64,000 nucleotides of DNA from Micromonospora globbae (GTDB lineage: Bacteria > Actinomycetota > Actinomycetes > Mycobacteriales > Micromonosporaceae): contig NZ_RAQQ01000023.1 of NCBI RefSeq assembly GCF_003610785.1, positions 1 to 64,000 on the forward strand, read 5' to 3'. The position numbers and the translations under genes are program-made. This document shows positions 35,046-43,676 of this stretch, piece by piece (position 1 is the stretch's first letter; each line of letters starts with the position of its first letter). The notes below the pieces were generated by a model, which made no database searches, was not told the DNA's origin, and saw only the letters and a program-made list of their open reading frames with translations.

Positions 35046-36143
35046 TCACGGCGTGTCGCAGGGGAGCCGTCGCACCGTCCTGGTCGGCTGGTAGTCCGGC
35101 CCGACAGTGACGACGGCCGCCTCCCACGCGGTCACCAGGGAGCAGGCCACGTCGATCGGCCCGTACTCCCACGACCCGTCCACGACGCGCAGGTTGCGGA
35201 CGGACCCGGGCATGGCGAGACGGAACGGGTACCCGCCGCCCTTGACCAGGAGGCCGTCGACCTCCACCGACGTGTTGCCCTGGTCCGCCGGGTAGAAGAA
35301 CGGGGCGGTGCCGCCGCAGGACGCGGTCTGCGCCAGTTCCAGCGTGACGTTGCGGACGACCAGTGGCGGCCCGTCGTACCCCTGCACGCCGTCGCCGTGC
35401 CAGTCGCCGCACACGTCCGGCGAGGTGACCCGGGCGAAGCTGTCCTCGATCGTGACGCGACCGCAGTCGAGGCTCTTCCCGGCGACACGGAAGCCCTCGG
35501 GGCGGCCGTCGATCCGGACCCGCCGGGCCGTGTACCCGCCGGCCTGGATGGCGGGCAGGTCCTCGCTGCGGGTCACCTGCCCCGGGCCGCGGGTCAGCGT
35601 GACGTTCTCGACCACCAGCCCGTTGTTGCACGACGGTGTGGAGTCGTTGATGATGCTGCCGCCCTGGAGTTCGACCCGCTGTACCCGCACGTCCCGGGCG
35701 GCGACGATGAGGTCCGCGTTGACGAGCCGGATGTCCCTCACCACGGACCCGGCCCGGGTGATCTTCAGATCCGTCGTGCGCGTCTGCTTCGGACGCCAAC
35801 CCGCCGGGACGCCGGTGGTGGCGGGGTTCGGCCACACCACCGCCGGCCGCGTCCGGTCGGCGGGTTCCCCGCCCCGACCGGCGGACGGGCTGCCCGACGC
35901 CGTGGCGGAGGCCGACCCGGAGGCGCGGGGGCTCGCGGACCCGCTGGGCCGTACGGAGGCGCCCGGGCCGGACGGCGTCACGCCGGGCTGGTCGGCGACG
36001 GCCGCCGCGTCGGTCTCACCGGCCGGTGCCGAGCCGCGCTGCGTCAGGAACAGCACCGAGCCGGTCACCGCCAGCAGGAGGCCGGCGCCGGCGAGCGCGA
36101 GGCGTCTCCCACGGGTCCTGACGGGCTTCGAAATCTGCGACAT
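35046..36143 (-). CDS. exported parallel beta-helix-like protein
   Basis: A 365-residue protein with a signal anchor/peptide (RRLALAGAGLLLAVTGSVLFL, about 12-32) and a Ser/Ala/Gly/Pro-rich linker (about 40-100, SGSASPRASGSASATASGSP). The soluble domain has short strands with repeated hydrophobic spacing (DIRLVNADLIVAARDVRVQRVEL, VVENVTL, RVTIEDSFARV, VVRNVTLELA), typical of right-handed beta-helix proteins such as pectate lyase-like enzymes. DWHGDGVQGYDG could be part of an active or binding site. ATG 36143 puts the hydrophobic stretch near the N-terminus; a GTG at 36200 is an alternative. Probably surface-located and glycan-binding or glycan-cleaving. Confidence 0.75.
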   Translation of the reverse strand: MSQISKPVRTRGRRLALAGAGLLLAVTGSVLFLTQRGSAPAGETDAAAVADQPGVTPSGPGASVRPSGSASPRASGSASATASGSPSAGRGGEPADRTRPAVVWPNPATTGVPAGWRPKQTRTTDLKITRAGSVVRDIRLVNADLIVAARDVRVQRVELQGGSIINDSTPSCNNGLVVENVTLTRGPGQVTRSEDLPAIQAGGYTARRVRIDGRPEGFRVAGKSLDCGRVTIEDSFARVTSPDVCGDWHGDGVQGYDGPPLVVRNVTLELAQTASCGGTAPFFYPADQGNTSVEVDGLLVKGGGYPFRLAMPGSVRNLRVVDGSWEYGPIDVACSLVTAWEAAVVTVGPDYQPTRTVRRLPCDTP

Positions 36144-36236
36144 CGCGGCGAACCTATCTGCTCGGCGGGTGTGCGACGGGGCGCCGCGCGGGACGTCCAC
36201 GCAGGATCACGGCCGGCACGTGCGGGGGCGGCGGCG

Positions 36237-37742
36237 TCAGTACGCTCCCGAGCTACGGATGACGGCGCTCAGCGTACGGACGAGGATGACCAGGTCCATG
36301 GTGAACGACCAGTTCTCGACATACGACAGGTCCAGGCGGATCGACTCCTCCCAGGACAGGTCCGACCGGCCGGACACCTGCCACAGGCCGGTCAGCCCCG
36401 GCTTGACCACCAGCCGCCGGCGCATGTCCGGCGGGTAGTTCGCGACCTCCCGGGGCAGTGGCGGTCGGGGCCCGACCAGCGACATGTCGCCCTTCACCAC
36501 GTTGATGAGCTGCGGCAGCTCGTCCAGCGAGAACCGGCGCAGCCAGCGCCCCATCGGGGTCACCCGCGGATCGTCGCGGATCTTGAACAGTTCGCCGTCG
36601 CTCTCGTTGCGGTCGAACAGCTCGGCCAAGCGCTGCTCGGCGTCCACGTGCATCGTGCGGAACTTGTAGATGACGAACAGGCGGCCGTTGCGGCCCACCC
36701 GCTCCTGCCGGAAGATCGCCGGGCCGCCCGCTCCCGGCGCCGTACGGATGAGCAGGGCCAGGAGCAGCAGGACAGGTGCCGCGACCACCAGCAGCAGCAG
36801 CGCCGACACGCGGTCGACGATCTCCTTCACGACCCGCCGGCCGCCCTTGAGGCGGGGGTGCTCGACGTGCAGCATCGGCAGCCCATCCACGGGGCGGATC
36901 GTGGTGCGGTCGCCGGCCACGTCGACGAGGGTGCTGGCGACGATGAGGTCGACGTCGTCGCGTTCCAGTTGCCAGGCCAGCCGCCGCAGGGCGGCACCGG
37001 CCATCTCCGGGCAGGAGAGCACGACCACGGTGTCCGCGCCGGCGCGGCCCACCGCCGCCGCGACGTCGGAGAACGTGCCGAGGACCGGCGGCAGCGGACC
37101 GGGGTCGGGCCGGCCGTCCGACTCCGCGTACGGCAGGCACGCGCCGACCACGCCCAGCCCGTGGAACCGCTCACGACGCAACCGGCGGGCCAGCTCGGCG
37201 ACCGCGGAGCCGTGCCCGACCAGGAGCACCCGGTGCAGCCGTTCGCCGCGGGCCCAGGAACGGTGCAGGCGCTGGCGCAGCGCGTACCGCAGGGCGACAC
37301 CGGCCACGGTGACCAACGGCATCGCGATAATCACGTATCCCCGGGCCACCCGGAAATCGAACGCGAGGGAAACAACCGCCAGCGTCGCGGTAAGCGCCAG
37401 ACCCGAACGGAACACCCGGACGTACTCGTCGTTTCCGACGAAGAGGTGCCGTGTTTCGTACGCACGGTTGAGGGCCAGCGCCACCAACCAGGCGAACGGC
37501 AGTGTGAGGGTGAGCCAGATATGGGACCGGTGGGACGGCTCGGTGGTGGCCGGGCCGAATCGGAGCCCCAGGGCCACGCCGGCCGACGCCAACCCCACCA
37601 GGAGGTCCACCAGGCAGAGAGCGGCGACGTACCGGGCCTTCCAGGAGTGGCGCGCCGGCCCGGCGGCTGCTCCCGGGGGCGCGGCCCAATCGTTGCGGGC
37701 GACCGGACCGTCGATTACCTGCGCCATTTCCACCGAATGCAC
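36237..37742 (-). CDS. polyprenyl-phosphate sugar-1-phosphate transferase initiating glycan synthesis
   Basis: A 501-residue polyisoprenyl-phosphate hexose-1-phosphate transferase, the enzyme that starts lipid-linked glycan assembly on undecaprenyl phosphate. The N-terminal half has four transmembrane helices and a CoA-binding-like domain (HRVLLVGHGSAVAELARRL). The C-terminal catalytic domain carries the reentrant-helix start KEIVDRVSALLLLVVAAPVL, FRQERVGRNGRLFVIYKFRTM, SLDELPQLINVVKGDMSLVG with PRPPLPREV, and WQVSGRSDLSWEE. The GTG at 37742 follows GGAGG by four bases; in-frame GTG 37733 and ATG 37727 are weaker alternatives. It is transcribed alone, with an inverted repeat 83 bp upstream. 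Confidence 0.92.
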   Translation of the reverse strand: MHSVEMAQVIDGPVARNDWAAPPGAAAGPARHSWKARYVAALCLVDLLVGLASAGVALGLRFGPATTEPSHRSHIWLTLTLPFAWLVALALNRAYETRHLFVGNDEYVRVFRSGLALTATLAVVSLAFDFRVARGYVIIAMPLVTVAGVALRYALRQRLHRSWARGERLHRVLLVGHGSAVAELARRLRRERFHGLGVVGACLPYAESDGRPDPGPLPPVLGTFSDVAAAVGRAGADTVVVLSCPEMAGAALRRLAWQLERDDVDLIVASTLVDVAGDRTTIRPVDGLPMLHVEHPRLKGGRRVVKEIVDRVSALLLLVVAAPVLLLLALLIRTAPGAGGPAIFRQERVGRNGRLFVIYKFRTMHVDAEQRLAELFDRNESDGELFKIRDDPRVTPMGRWLRRFSLDELPQLINVVKGDMSLVGPRPPLPREVANYPPDMRRRLVVKPGLTGLWQVSGRSDLSWEESIRLDLSYVENWSFTMDLVILVRTLSAVIRSSGAY

Positions 37743-38114
37743 GCCGCCTCCACGTGAAGGTCGACCAGCCATCTGCCGAACGGCCTGCCCGCGGGCACGG
37801 GAACTGCGACGCCGGGGCAGACTTACGCCTCCGGAGACAATGGCGCCGGAGGCGTGCGGGAAAACCGATCGAGCACCAGAATGCGGGGGCCGGTCGCGTT
37901 TTGCCAGCGTCACTTCCGGCATTTTTGATCCCGAGTCCTATTGACGACACCGCGCGAGCCGGGCGGTGCCCGACCGGCACCCGAACCGCGTCGGGCGGTG
38001 GCCCGTACAGGTGCCGGCGACGGCCGTTCGAGCCGGCCCGCGCGGACGTTCGGACGCCAGAAACGCTTGATCGCCGGTCACCGGAGCACCCCGGGCCGCC
38101 GGTAGCCTCCCGCC
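37743..38114. promoter_or_regulatory. divergent intergenic region with a perfect 10-bp inverted repeat
   Basis: About 370 bp between the divergent sugar transferase and methyltransferase genes. ACGCCTCCGG (37825-37834) and CCGGAGGCGT (37846-37855) are perfect inverted copies with an 11-base spacer. Being 83 bp upstream of the sugar transferase start, this could be an operator or a leader hairpin. I recognise no known riboswitch. A TTGACG lies at 37941-37946 on the plus strand, but no matching -10 hexamer follows. Confidence 0.5.
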
Positions 38115-38879
38115 ATGGGAATCCCCTCACGCCCCCGGCATTCGGACGAGGCCACCGGCGTCGATCTCCGCGACCCGGCGGCGGCCCCCGCCGGCACCGA
38201 CGACGTGCCGACCGGAAGCTCGCGCCGGCTCTCCGGTGCGCTGCGCAACCGCCTCGTCGACAGTGAACGGTCCTGGGGCGCCCGACGCCGCCGCGCGCGG
38301 GCCGCCTGGCTGTCGGAGACGTTCCCCGACCTCGCCGAGATGTCCGTCATCGACCTCGGGGGCCGCGTGGAGACCTGGACCAGGGCCCTGGTCCGTCCCG
38401 CGCACGTGCACGTGGTCAACCTGGAGGGTCCGACCTCCGACGTCCCGGACTGGGCCGAGGTCGACCACGGGGACGCGTGCCGCCTGCCCGCCCACATCGC
38501 GGCCCGCCGCTACGACCTCGTCTTCTCGAACTCCGTGGTGGAGCACGTCGGGGGCTACGAACGCCGGCTGCGCTTCGCCGAGTCGGTGCACGCCCTCGCC
38601 GACCGGCACTGGGTCCAGACCCCGTACCGCTACTTCCCCGTCGAGCCGCACTGGCTGGCGCCGGGCATGCAGTTCCTGCCACTGCGGGCACGGGTCGCGC
38701 TGGCCCGCCGGTGGCCGTTGCAGCACACCGTCGCCGCCAGCCGCGAGGACGCCGTGGCGGAGGTGCTGTGGACGGAACTGCTGGACTACACCCAGATGCG
38801 GCACCTGTTCCCCCGGTCCCGGATCAGGACCGAGCGGCTGGCCGGGCTGCCGAAGTCACTGATCGCGGTGGCCGGCTGA
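38115..38879 (+). CDS. class I SAM-dependent methyltransferase
   Basis: A 254-residue methyltransferase-like protein. The SAM-binding motif I is degenerate but visible as MSVIDLGGRVETWTRAL, followed by the motif II acidic region (VHVVNLEG), then DACRLPAHIAARRYDLVFSNSVVEHVGGYERR, which is the motif IV/post-IV region typical of Methyltransf_11. The first ~50 residues are disordered and Arg/Pro-rich. Substrate unknown; similar genes occur in glycan loci, where they methylate sugars or lipid carriers. It marks the right-hand end of the glycan region. Confidence 0.8.
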   Translation: MGIPSRPRHSDEATGVDLRDPAAAPAGTDDVPTGSSRRLSGALRNRLVDSERSWGARRRRARAAWLSETFPDLAEMSVIDLGGRVETWTRALVRPAHVHVVNLEGPTSDVPDWAEVDHGDACRLPAHIAARRYDLVFSNSVVEHVGGYERRLRFAESVHALADRHWVQTPYRYFPVEPHWLAPGMQFLPLRARVALARRWPLQHTVAASREDAVAEVLWTELLDYTQMRHLFPRSRIRTERLAGLPKSLIAVAG

Positions 38880-38897
38880 GGAATCGCCGCCGGCCGG

Positions 38898-39377
38898 TCA
38901 GGCGGGCAGCTCCAGGACGTACTCCTCGATCTCGCGCCCCCGGCCCGCCGCGTACCCGCGGTCCTCACCCCGGATGACGAACCCGCACTTGCGCAGCACC
39001 GCGAGGGAGCCGAGGTTGTCCTTCGCGGCCCGCGCGTGCACGGGACGCTGCGGCAGCTCCCGCAGCAGGGCGTCGAGCGCCAGGGTGGCGTACCCCCGGC
39101 CCCAGTGCCCCCGGTCGATCCAGTAGCTCACCTCGGTGCGCTCGCCCACCGGGAAGGCCAGGACGTGGCCGACCACCTCCCCGTCGACGGTGACCGTCCG
39201 CGAGACGATGCCGGGGTCGCTGCGGACCCGGTGCCAGTGGTCGGCGAAGGCCCCCCGGTCGGCCGGATCGTCCGCCGTGAAGGCGGCCATGCGGATCGCC
39301 TCCGGGTCCAGCTGGTGGCGGTAGAACTCCGGCAGGTCGTCGTCGCGCACGGCCCGAAGGCGCAGGTTGGCGGTCAC
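38898..39377 (-). CDS. GNAT family N-acetyltransferase (RimJ-like)
   Basis: A 159-residue GNAT enzyme. It starts LRLRAVRDDDLPEFYRHQLDPEA, as in the RimJ/RimL-type Acetyltransf_3 group. The acetyl-CoA-binding motif A follows in EVSYWIDRGHWGRGYATLALDALL, and the C-terminal KDNLGSLAVLRKCGFVIRGE is conserved in the family. It begins at GTG 39377 and lies 18 bp from the convergent methyltransferase gene. Substrate, likely a protein N-terminus or small amine, is not predictable. Confidence 0.88.
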   Translation of the reverse strand: MTANLRLRAVRDDDLPEFYRHQLDPEAIRMAAFTADDPADRGAFADHWHRVRSDPGIVSRTVTVDGEVVGHVLAFPVGERTEVSYWIDRGHWGRGYATLALDALLRELPQRPVHARAAKDNLGSLAVLRKCGFVIRGEDRGYAAGRGREIEEYVLELPA

Positions 39378-39522
39378 CCGACGAGGATAGGCCCGACGAC
39401 CGACAGCCGGGACGAGGCACGGGGTGCCGTCCGGTCCGCCGCCGGCCGCCGGGCCGTCGACCGGGGGCGGGCGCGGCGCCGATCCGGCGCCACCGGCCGG
39501 CGGCCAGCGAGACGATGGGCGT

Positions 39523-39807
39523 ATGCGACGCGTACGGAACAGACGGGATCAGGACAGGACGGCGAGCGGCGCCCGGGCCACGGGGGCGCTGGCCGTTTGC
39601 GCCCGGGCGGCCGGCGCCAGCGCCGTCGGGGCGCTCGCGGTGTCGGCGCTGGCCGGCGGCGCCGTCGCGGTGGGGGTGCTGTGCGTGGGACGGCTGATGG
39701 TGCGCCGGGCGGTGGTGCGCGAGCTGCGGATCGGGCGCCTGGAGGTGGGCGAGCTGGTCGTCCGTGATCGGCAGGCGGCGGCCGGGCAGCCGGCCGCCCC
39801 ACGGTAG
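39523..39807 (+). CDS. small protein built of twelve tandem pentapeptides
   Basis: A 94-residue protein not matching any family I know by name. From about residue 21 to 80 it divides cleanly into twelve five-residue units: GALAV CARAA GASAV GALAV, SALAG GAVAV GVLCV GRLMV, RRAVV RELRI GRLEV GELVV. Nearly all have a hydrophobic or small residue at positions 3 and 5. This period-5 pattern recalls pentapeptide-repeat beta-helices, but the A(D/N)LXX consensus is not followed. The first part is hydrophobic and the second charged, so a membrane-associated hairpin is possible. No strong ribosome-binding site; ATG 39523 is a choice. Confidence 0.55.
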   Translation: MRRVRNRRDQDRTASGARATGALAVCARAAGASAVGALAVSALAGGAVAVGVLCVGRLMVRRAVVRELRIGRLEVGELVVRDRQAAAGQPAAPR

Positions 39808-39824
39808 TCACCGGCGGACGACCC

Positions 39825-39838
39825 GGGACCAATGGCCC
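39825..39838. promoter_or_regulatory. DevR/DosR-like box upstream of the stress proteins
   Basis: GGGACCAATGGCCC fits the actinobacterial DevR (DosR) operator pattern GGGxCxxTxGxCCC apart from one central position, and is embedded in a longer CCGGG...CCCGG palindrome. It lies 76 bp upstream of the first universal stress protein start. In mycobacteria universal stress proteins are core members of the hypoxia/NO-induced DosR regulon. The match is by eye only, and GC-rich palindromes of this kind can occur by chance here. Confidence 0.4.
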
Positions 39839-39913
39839 GGGACTCGGGACGGGAGCCTCTGACCGTCGCATGCCCCGCGGGGCAGCCTGGGGGTGCGACC
39901 GAAGGAGGAACTC

Positions 39914-40798
39914 ATGACCATCAGCACCGGCGCCCCCGTCGTGGTGGGTGTGGACGGCTCCGCCGCCGCCCTGGACGCGGTCCGCGTGGCCGCGCGGGAG
40001 GCGGACCACCGCCGGCGTCCGCTGCGGATCGTCCACGCCTTCACCTGGCCGTTCATCGGTGCCACGGTGGGCGCCGCGCCGTTCGCCCCGCCGATCGACG
40101 GGCTCCGCGAGCAGGCCGAGACGTTCGTCACCGAGGCGGTGGCCGAGGCCGGCAAGGTGTCCCCCGAGGTGGCGGTCGCTGCCACCGTCGTCGACGGGGC
40201 GGCCGTCCCGGCGCTGCTGGCCGAGTCCCGCGACGCCGCGCTGGTGGTGCTCGGGCACCGCGGGCTGGGCGGCCTCGCCGGGCTGCTGATCGGTTCGGTC
40301 ACCGTGCAGGTCTCCGCCCGCGCGCAGTGCCCGGTGCTGGTCGTACGGGGTGAACCCCGCGCCGACGGCCCGGTCGTGGTGGGTGTGGACGGTTCCGACC
40401 TGTCCACCGAGGCGGTCGGCTTCGCGTTCGAGGAGGCGGCCCACCGGGGCACCTCGCTCGTCGCGGTGCACGCCTGGCTCGACCCGGTCGCGGTGCTGCC
40501 CGGGGACGTGCTGCCGGTGACCGCGGACGTGGCGGCGCTCGCGGAGGACGAGGAGCGGGTGCTCGCCGAGTCGGTGGCCGGGTGGGCCGAGCGCTACCCG
40601 GACGTGCCCGTACGGCGCACGCTCGTCCACGGCTCCCCCGCCCAGGCCCTGGTGGAGGAGTCCCGCGACGCGCAGCTCGTGGTGGTCGGCGCGCACGGTC
40701 GCGGGGCGCTGGGCGGGCTGCTGCTCGGCTCGGTCAGCCACGCCGTCCTGCACCACGCGCACTCCCCGCTGGCGATCGTCCGGCGCGCACGCTCGTGA
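39914..40798 (+). CDS. universal stress protein, two tandem Usp domains
   Basis: A 294-residue protein made of two Usp domains (about 7-147 and 154-292). Each starts with a VVGVDGS strand/loop and ends in a nucleotide-binding loop: GHRGLGGLAGLLIGSVTVQV and GAHGRGALGGLLLGSVSHAV. The G-2x-G-9x-G(S/T) spacing is that of ATP-binding Usp proteins such as mycobacterial Rv2623. ATG 39914 follows AAGGAGGAA, an excellent ribosome-binding site. It is followed by a paralogue in the same direction 132 bp away. Confidence 0.95.
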   Translation: MTISTGAPVVVGVDGSAAALDAVRVAAREADHRRRPLRIVHAFTWPFIGATVGAAPFAPPIDGLREQAETFVTEAVAEAGKVSPEVAVAATVVDGAAVPALLAESRDAALVVLGHRGLGGLAGLLIGSVTVQVSARAQCPVLVVRGEPRADGPVVVGVDGSDLSTEAVGFAFEEAAHRGTSLVAVHAWLDPVAVLPGDVLPVTADVAALAEDEERVLAESVAGWAERYPDVPVRRTLVHGSPAQALVEESRDAQLVVVGAHGRGALGGLLLGSVSHAVLHHAHSPLAIVRRARS

Positions 40799-40930
40799 GC
40801 AGCGGCCGGGGGGCGACCCGGCGGGTGGAAGAGGCGCGGCCCGGTGACAGGTGCGCGGCGCGCGGGGAAAGACCCACGGGTGAGGGCGTACGCCGCCGAC
40901 AATGACGTGATCGACCCGTTGGGAGGCCGC

Positions 40931-41827
40931 ATGAACCGACCCGTCGTGGCAGGGGTGGACGGCTCACCGGGAAGCCTCGCGGCCGCGCAGGAGGCGGCCC
41001 GGGAGGCGTCCCTGCGGGAGGCTCCCCTGCACCTGGTGCACGGCTACCTGCATCCGCTCGGGTACGGGGTGCCGCTCAACCCGTACGACCTGGGTGTGCC
41101 GGCGCCGACCGAGGCGGCGCAGACGATGCTGGAGCAGACCGCCCGGGAGCTGGGCGGCCGCTGGCCGGGGCTGCGGATCGACGTACGTCAGGTGGCCGGC
41201 GGCCCGGGCGCGACGCTCGTCGAGGAGTCGCACCACGCGGAGCTGGTGGTGGTCGGCAGCCGCGGCTTGGGCGGCTTCGCCGGCCTGCTGCTCGGCTCCG
41301 TCGGCACGCAGGTCGCTGCGCACGCCCACTGCCCGGTGCTGGTCGTGCGCCCGCCGGACGGGCCGGTGCCGGCCGGCGGACCGGTGCTGGTCGGTGTCGA
41401 CGGCTCGGAGTCCGCCGAGCTGGCCGTCGGCTACGCCGCCGACGAGGCGGTCCGCCGGGGCGTCGCGCTCGTGCTCGCGCACGTGGACACGGACGACGAC
41501 CGCGCCGGCGAGCAGGCTTCGCCGACCGCCGGCGAGGGGGACGACGCGGCGACCGCACCGGGCGACGCGCCGCCCGCGCTGCTGGCCACCGCGCTCGCCG
41601 CGGTCCGCGGCAGCCACCCCGGTCTCACCGTCACCGGCCGGACGCTGCGGGCGTCCTCGGCCGGGCAGGCGCTCGTCGAGGCGAGCGGCGCGGCGACGCT
41701 CGTCGTGGTCGGCACCCGCGGCCGGGGCGGGTTCGCCGGCATGCTTCTGGGGTCGGTGAGCCAGGCGCTCGTGCAGCACGCCCGGTGCCCGGTGCTCGTC
41801 GCCCACCCGTACGACCGGGCGCCCTGA
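40931..41827 (+). CDS. universal stress protein, two tandem Usp domains (paralogue)
   Basis: A 298-residue tandem Usp protein, paralogous to its upstream neighbour. Domain 1 starts PVVAGVDGSPGS and ends GSRGLGGFAGLLLGSVGTQV. Domain 2 starts PVLVGVDGSES and ends GTRGRGGFAGMLLGSVSQAL. Both have the ATP-binding glycine pattern. Domain 2 carries an acidic Asp/Ala/Pro insert (about 195-215). ATG 40931 follows GGGAGG. The 132-bp gap upstream includes a GC-rich GGGGAAAGACCC that only loosely resembles a DevR site, so separate regulation is possible. Confidence 0.95.
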   Translation: MNRPVVAGVDGSPGSLAAAQEAAREASLREAPLHLVHGYLHPLGYGVPLNPYDLGVPAPTEAAQTMLEQTARELGGRWPGLRIDVRQVAGGPGATLVEESHHAELVVVGSRGLGGFAGLLLGSVGTQVAAHAHCPVLVVRPPDGPVPAGGPVLVGVDGSESAELAVGYAADEAVRRGVALVLAHVDTDDDRAGEQASPTAGEGDDAATAPGDAPPALLATALAAVRGSHPGLTVTGRTLRASSAGQALVEASGAATLVVVGTRGRGGFAGMLLGSVSQALVQHARCPVLVAHPYDRAP

Positions 41828-41855
41828 GCGGGCCGGTCGTACGGGTGGCCGGCGG

Positions 41856-42479
41856 TCACGTGTCGCGGCGGCCGAGCAGGTCCTCGAAGTTCGTGGTCAG
41901 CGCGAACGGGTCGGCCGGCCCGGTGGACGGCGGCCGCCGGTGCACCTGCTCGGCGAGTTCGGCCGCGGACCGCTCGATCCGTGCCCGCAACGCCCCCTCG
42001 GCCGCCCCGCCGGACCAGTCCTCGGGCGCGGCGAACACCGCGGTCGGCACCACCACGGCGTGCAGGTACGCGAACAGCGGCCGCAGCGCGTGCTCCAGGG
42101 CCAGCGAGTGCCGGGCCGTGCCGCCGGTCGCGGCGATGAGCACCGGACGGTCGACGAGCGCCTCCGCCTCGATCAGGTCGAAGAACGACTTGAACAGCCC
42201 GTTGTACGACGCGTTGAAGATCGGCGTGACCGCGATCAGCCCGTCGGCGCCGGTCACCGTGTCGAGGATCGCGCGCAGCGACTCGGACGGGAAGCCGGTG
42301 AGCAGGTGGTTCACCACGTCGTGGGCGTGTTCGCGCAGGTCGATGTGGTGCACGTCGACCTGCTCGCCCCGGCCGGCCAGCTCGTCGCCGGTCGCGGCGG
42401 CGAGCTGGTCGGCGAGCAGGCGGGTGGACGACGGCTGGCTGAGCCCGGCCGAGACCACCGCGAGGGTGCGTCGGCTCAT
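41856..42479 (-). CDS. NAD(P)H-dependent FMN reductase, LLM-partnered (CE1759-like)
   Basis: A 207-residue flavodoxin-fold FMN reductase. It starts TLAVVSAGLSQPSSTRLLAD, has the flavin-binding ADGLIAVTPIFNASYNGLFKSFFD, and then PVLIAATGGTARHSLALEHALRPLFAYLHA. Size and sequence agree with the FMN reductase of the CE1758/CE1759 duo. It overlaps the end of the luciferase-like monooxygenase gene by 4 bp and would supply it with reduced FMN. Physiological substrate of the pair is unknown. Confidence 0.9.
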   Translation of the reverse strand: MSRRTLAVVSAGLSQPSSTRLLADQLAAATGDELAGRGEQVDVHHIDLREHAHDVVNHLLTGFPSESLRAILDTVTGADGLIAVTPIFNASYNGLFKSFFDLIEAEALVDRPVLIAATGGTARHSLALEHALRPLFAYLHAVVVPTAVFAAPEDWSGGAAEGALRARIERSAAELAEQVHRRPPSTGPADPFALTTNFEDLLGRRDT

Positions 42480-43615
42480 CGGGCCGCCTCCGGCGCCTTG
42501 CCCGTCACGTCGTCGACGGCGTGGACGGTGCCGTCCTTGGCGCCGCCCGCGGCGGCGACCAGCGAGGCGTGGGTCGGCGCCTCCGGCACGTGCGCCGGAC
42601 GCAGCGCGTCGAACTCCTTGCGCAGCACGGGGACGACCTCCTCGCCGAGCAGGTCGAGCTGCTCCAGCACGGTCTTCAGCGGCAGTCCGGCGTGGTCCAT
42701 GAGGAAGAGCTGGCGCTGGTAGTCGCCCACGTACTCGCGGAACGTCAGCGTGCGGTCGATGACCTGCTGCGGGCTGCCCACGGTCAGCGGCGTCTCCCGG
42801 GTGAACTCCTCCAGCGACGGCCCGTGCCCGTAGACGGGGGCGTTGTCGAAGTACGGCCGGAACTCGCGGACCGCGTCCTGCGAGTTCTTGCGCATGAACA
42901 CCTGCCCGCCGAGGCCGACGATGGCCTGGTCGGCGGAGCCGTGGCCGTAGTGCTCGAACCGCTGGCGGTAGAGCCCGACCATCCGCTGGGTGTGCTCCTT
43001 GGGCCAGAAGATGTGGTTGGCGAAGAAGCCGTCACCGTAGTAGGCGGCCTGCTCGGCGATCTCGGGGCTGCGGATCGAGCCGTGCCACACGAACGGCGGC
43101 ACGCCGTCGAGGGGGCGCGGGGTCGAGGTGAACGACTGCAACGGGGTGCGGAAGCGTCCCTTCCAGTCGACCACGTCCTCCCGCCACAGGCGGCGCAGCA
43201 GGTCGTAGTTCTCGATGGCCAGCGGGATCCCGTTGCGGATGTCCTGGCCGAACCACGGGTAGACCGGGCCCGTGTTGCCCCGCCCCATCATCAGGTCGAC
43301 CCGGCCGTCGGCGAGGTGCTGCAGCATCGCGTAGTCCTCGGCGATCTTCACGGGGTCGTTGGTGGTGATGAGGGTGGTGGACGTGGACAGCAGCAGCCGC
43401 TTCGTACGGGCCGCGATGTAGCCGAGCATGGTGGTCGGCGACGAGGGCACGAACGGCGGGTTGTGGTGCTCGCCGGTCGCGAAGACGTCGAGCCCGACCT
43501 CCTCGGCCTTCAGGGCGATGGTCACCATCGCCTTGATCCGCTCGTGCTCCGTCGGCTCCCGACCGGTGGTCGGGTCGACCGTGACGTCGCCGACGGTGAA
43601 GACTCCGAACTGCAT
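42476..43615 (-). CDS. LLM-class flavin-dependent oxidoreductase (CE1758-like)
   Basis: A 379-residue TIM-barrel monooxygenase of the bacterial luciferase superfamily. Features are VGLDVFATGEHHNPPFVPSS, LLLSTSTTLITTNDPVKIAEDYAMLQHLADGR, DLMMGRGNTGPVYPWFG and a C-terminal SPQQVIDRTLTFREYVGDYQRQLFLMDHAGLP. These are the conserved segments of the LLM duo family, in which the gene is always next to an FMN reductase. The operon is preceded by a TTGAC-GA-GTCAA inverted repeat, suggesting local control. Confidence 0.92.
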   Translation of the reverse strand: MQFGVFTVGDVTVDPTTGREPTEHERIKAMVTIALKAEEVGLDVFATGEHHNPPFVPSSPTTMLGYIAARTKRLLLSTSTTLITTNDPVKIAEDYAMLQHLADGRVDLMMGRGNTGPVYPWFGQDIRNGIPLAIENYDLLRRLWREDVVDWKGRFRTPLQSFTSTPRPLDGVPPFVWHGSIRSPEIAEQAAYYGDGFFANHIFWPKEHTQRMVGLYRQRFEHYGHGSADQAIVGLGGQVFMRKNSQDAVREFRPYFDNAPVYGHGPSLEEFTRETPLTVGSPQQVIDRTLTFREYVGDYQRQLFLMDHAGLPLKTVLEQLDLLGEEVVPVLRKEFDALRPAHVPEAPTHASLVAAAGGAKDGTVHAVDDVTGKAPEAAR

Positions 43616-43676
43616 GACGAGCTCCTCGGGTTGTCGGTCGGGGCCCTGGCGGACCCGGACGCACCCGACAACATAT

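Noticed and set aside
42476..43615. True bacterial luciferase (bioluminescence)
   Set aside because: The fold is luciferase-like, but the sequence and the adjacent FMN reductase match the CE1758/CE1759 oxidoreductase duo; there are no lux genes.
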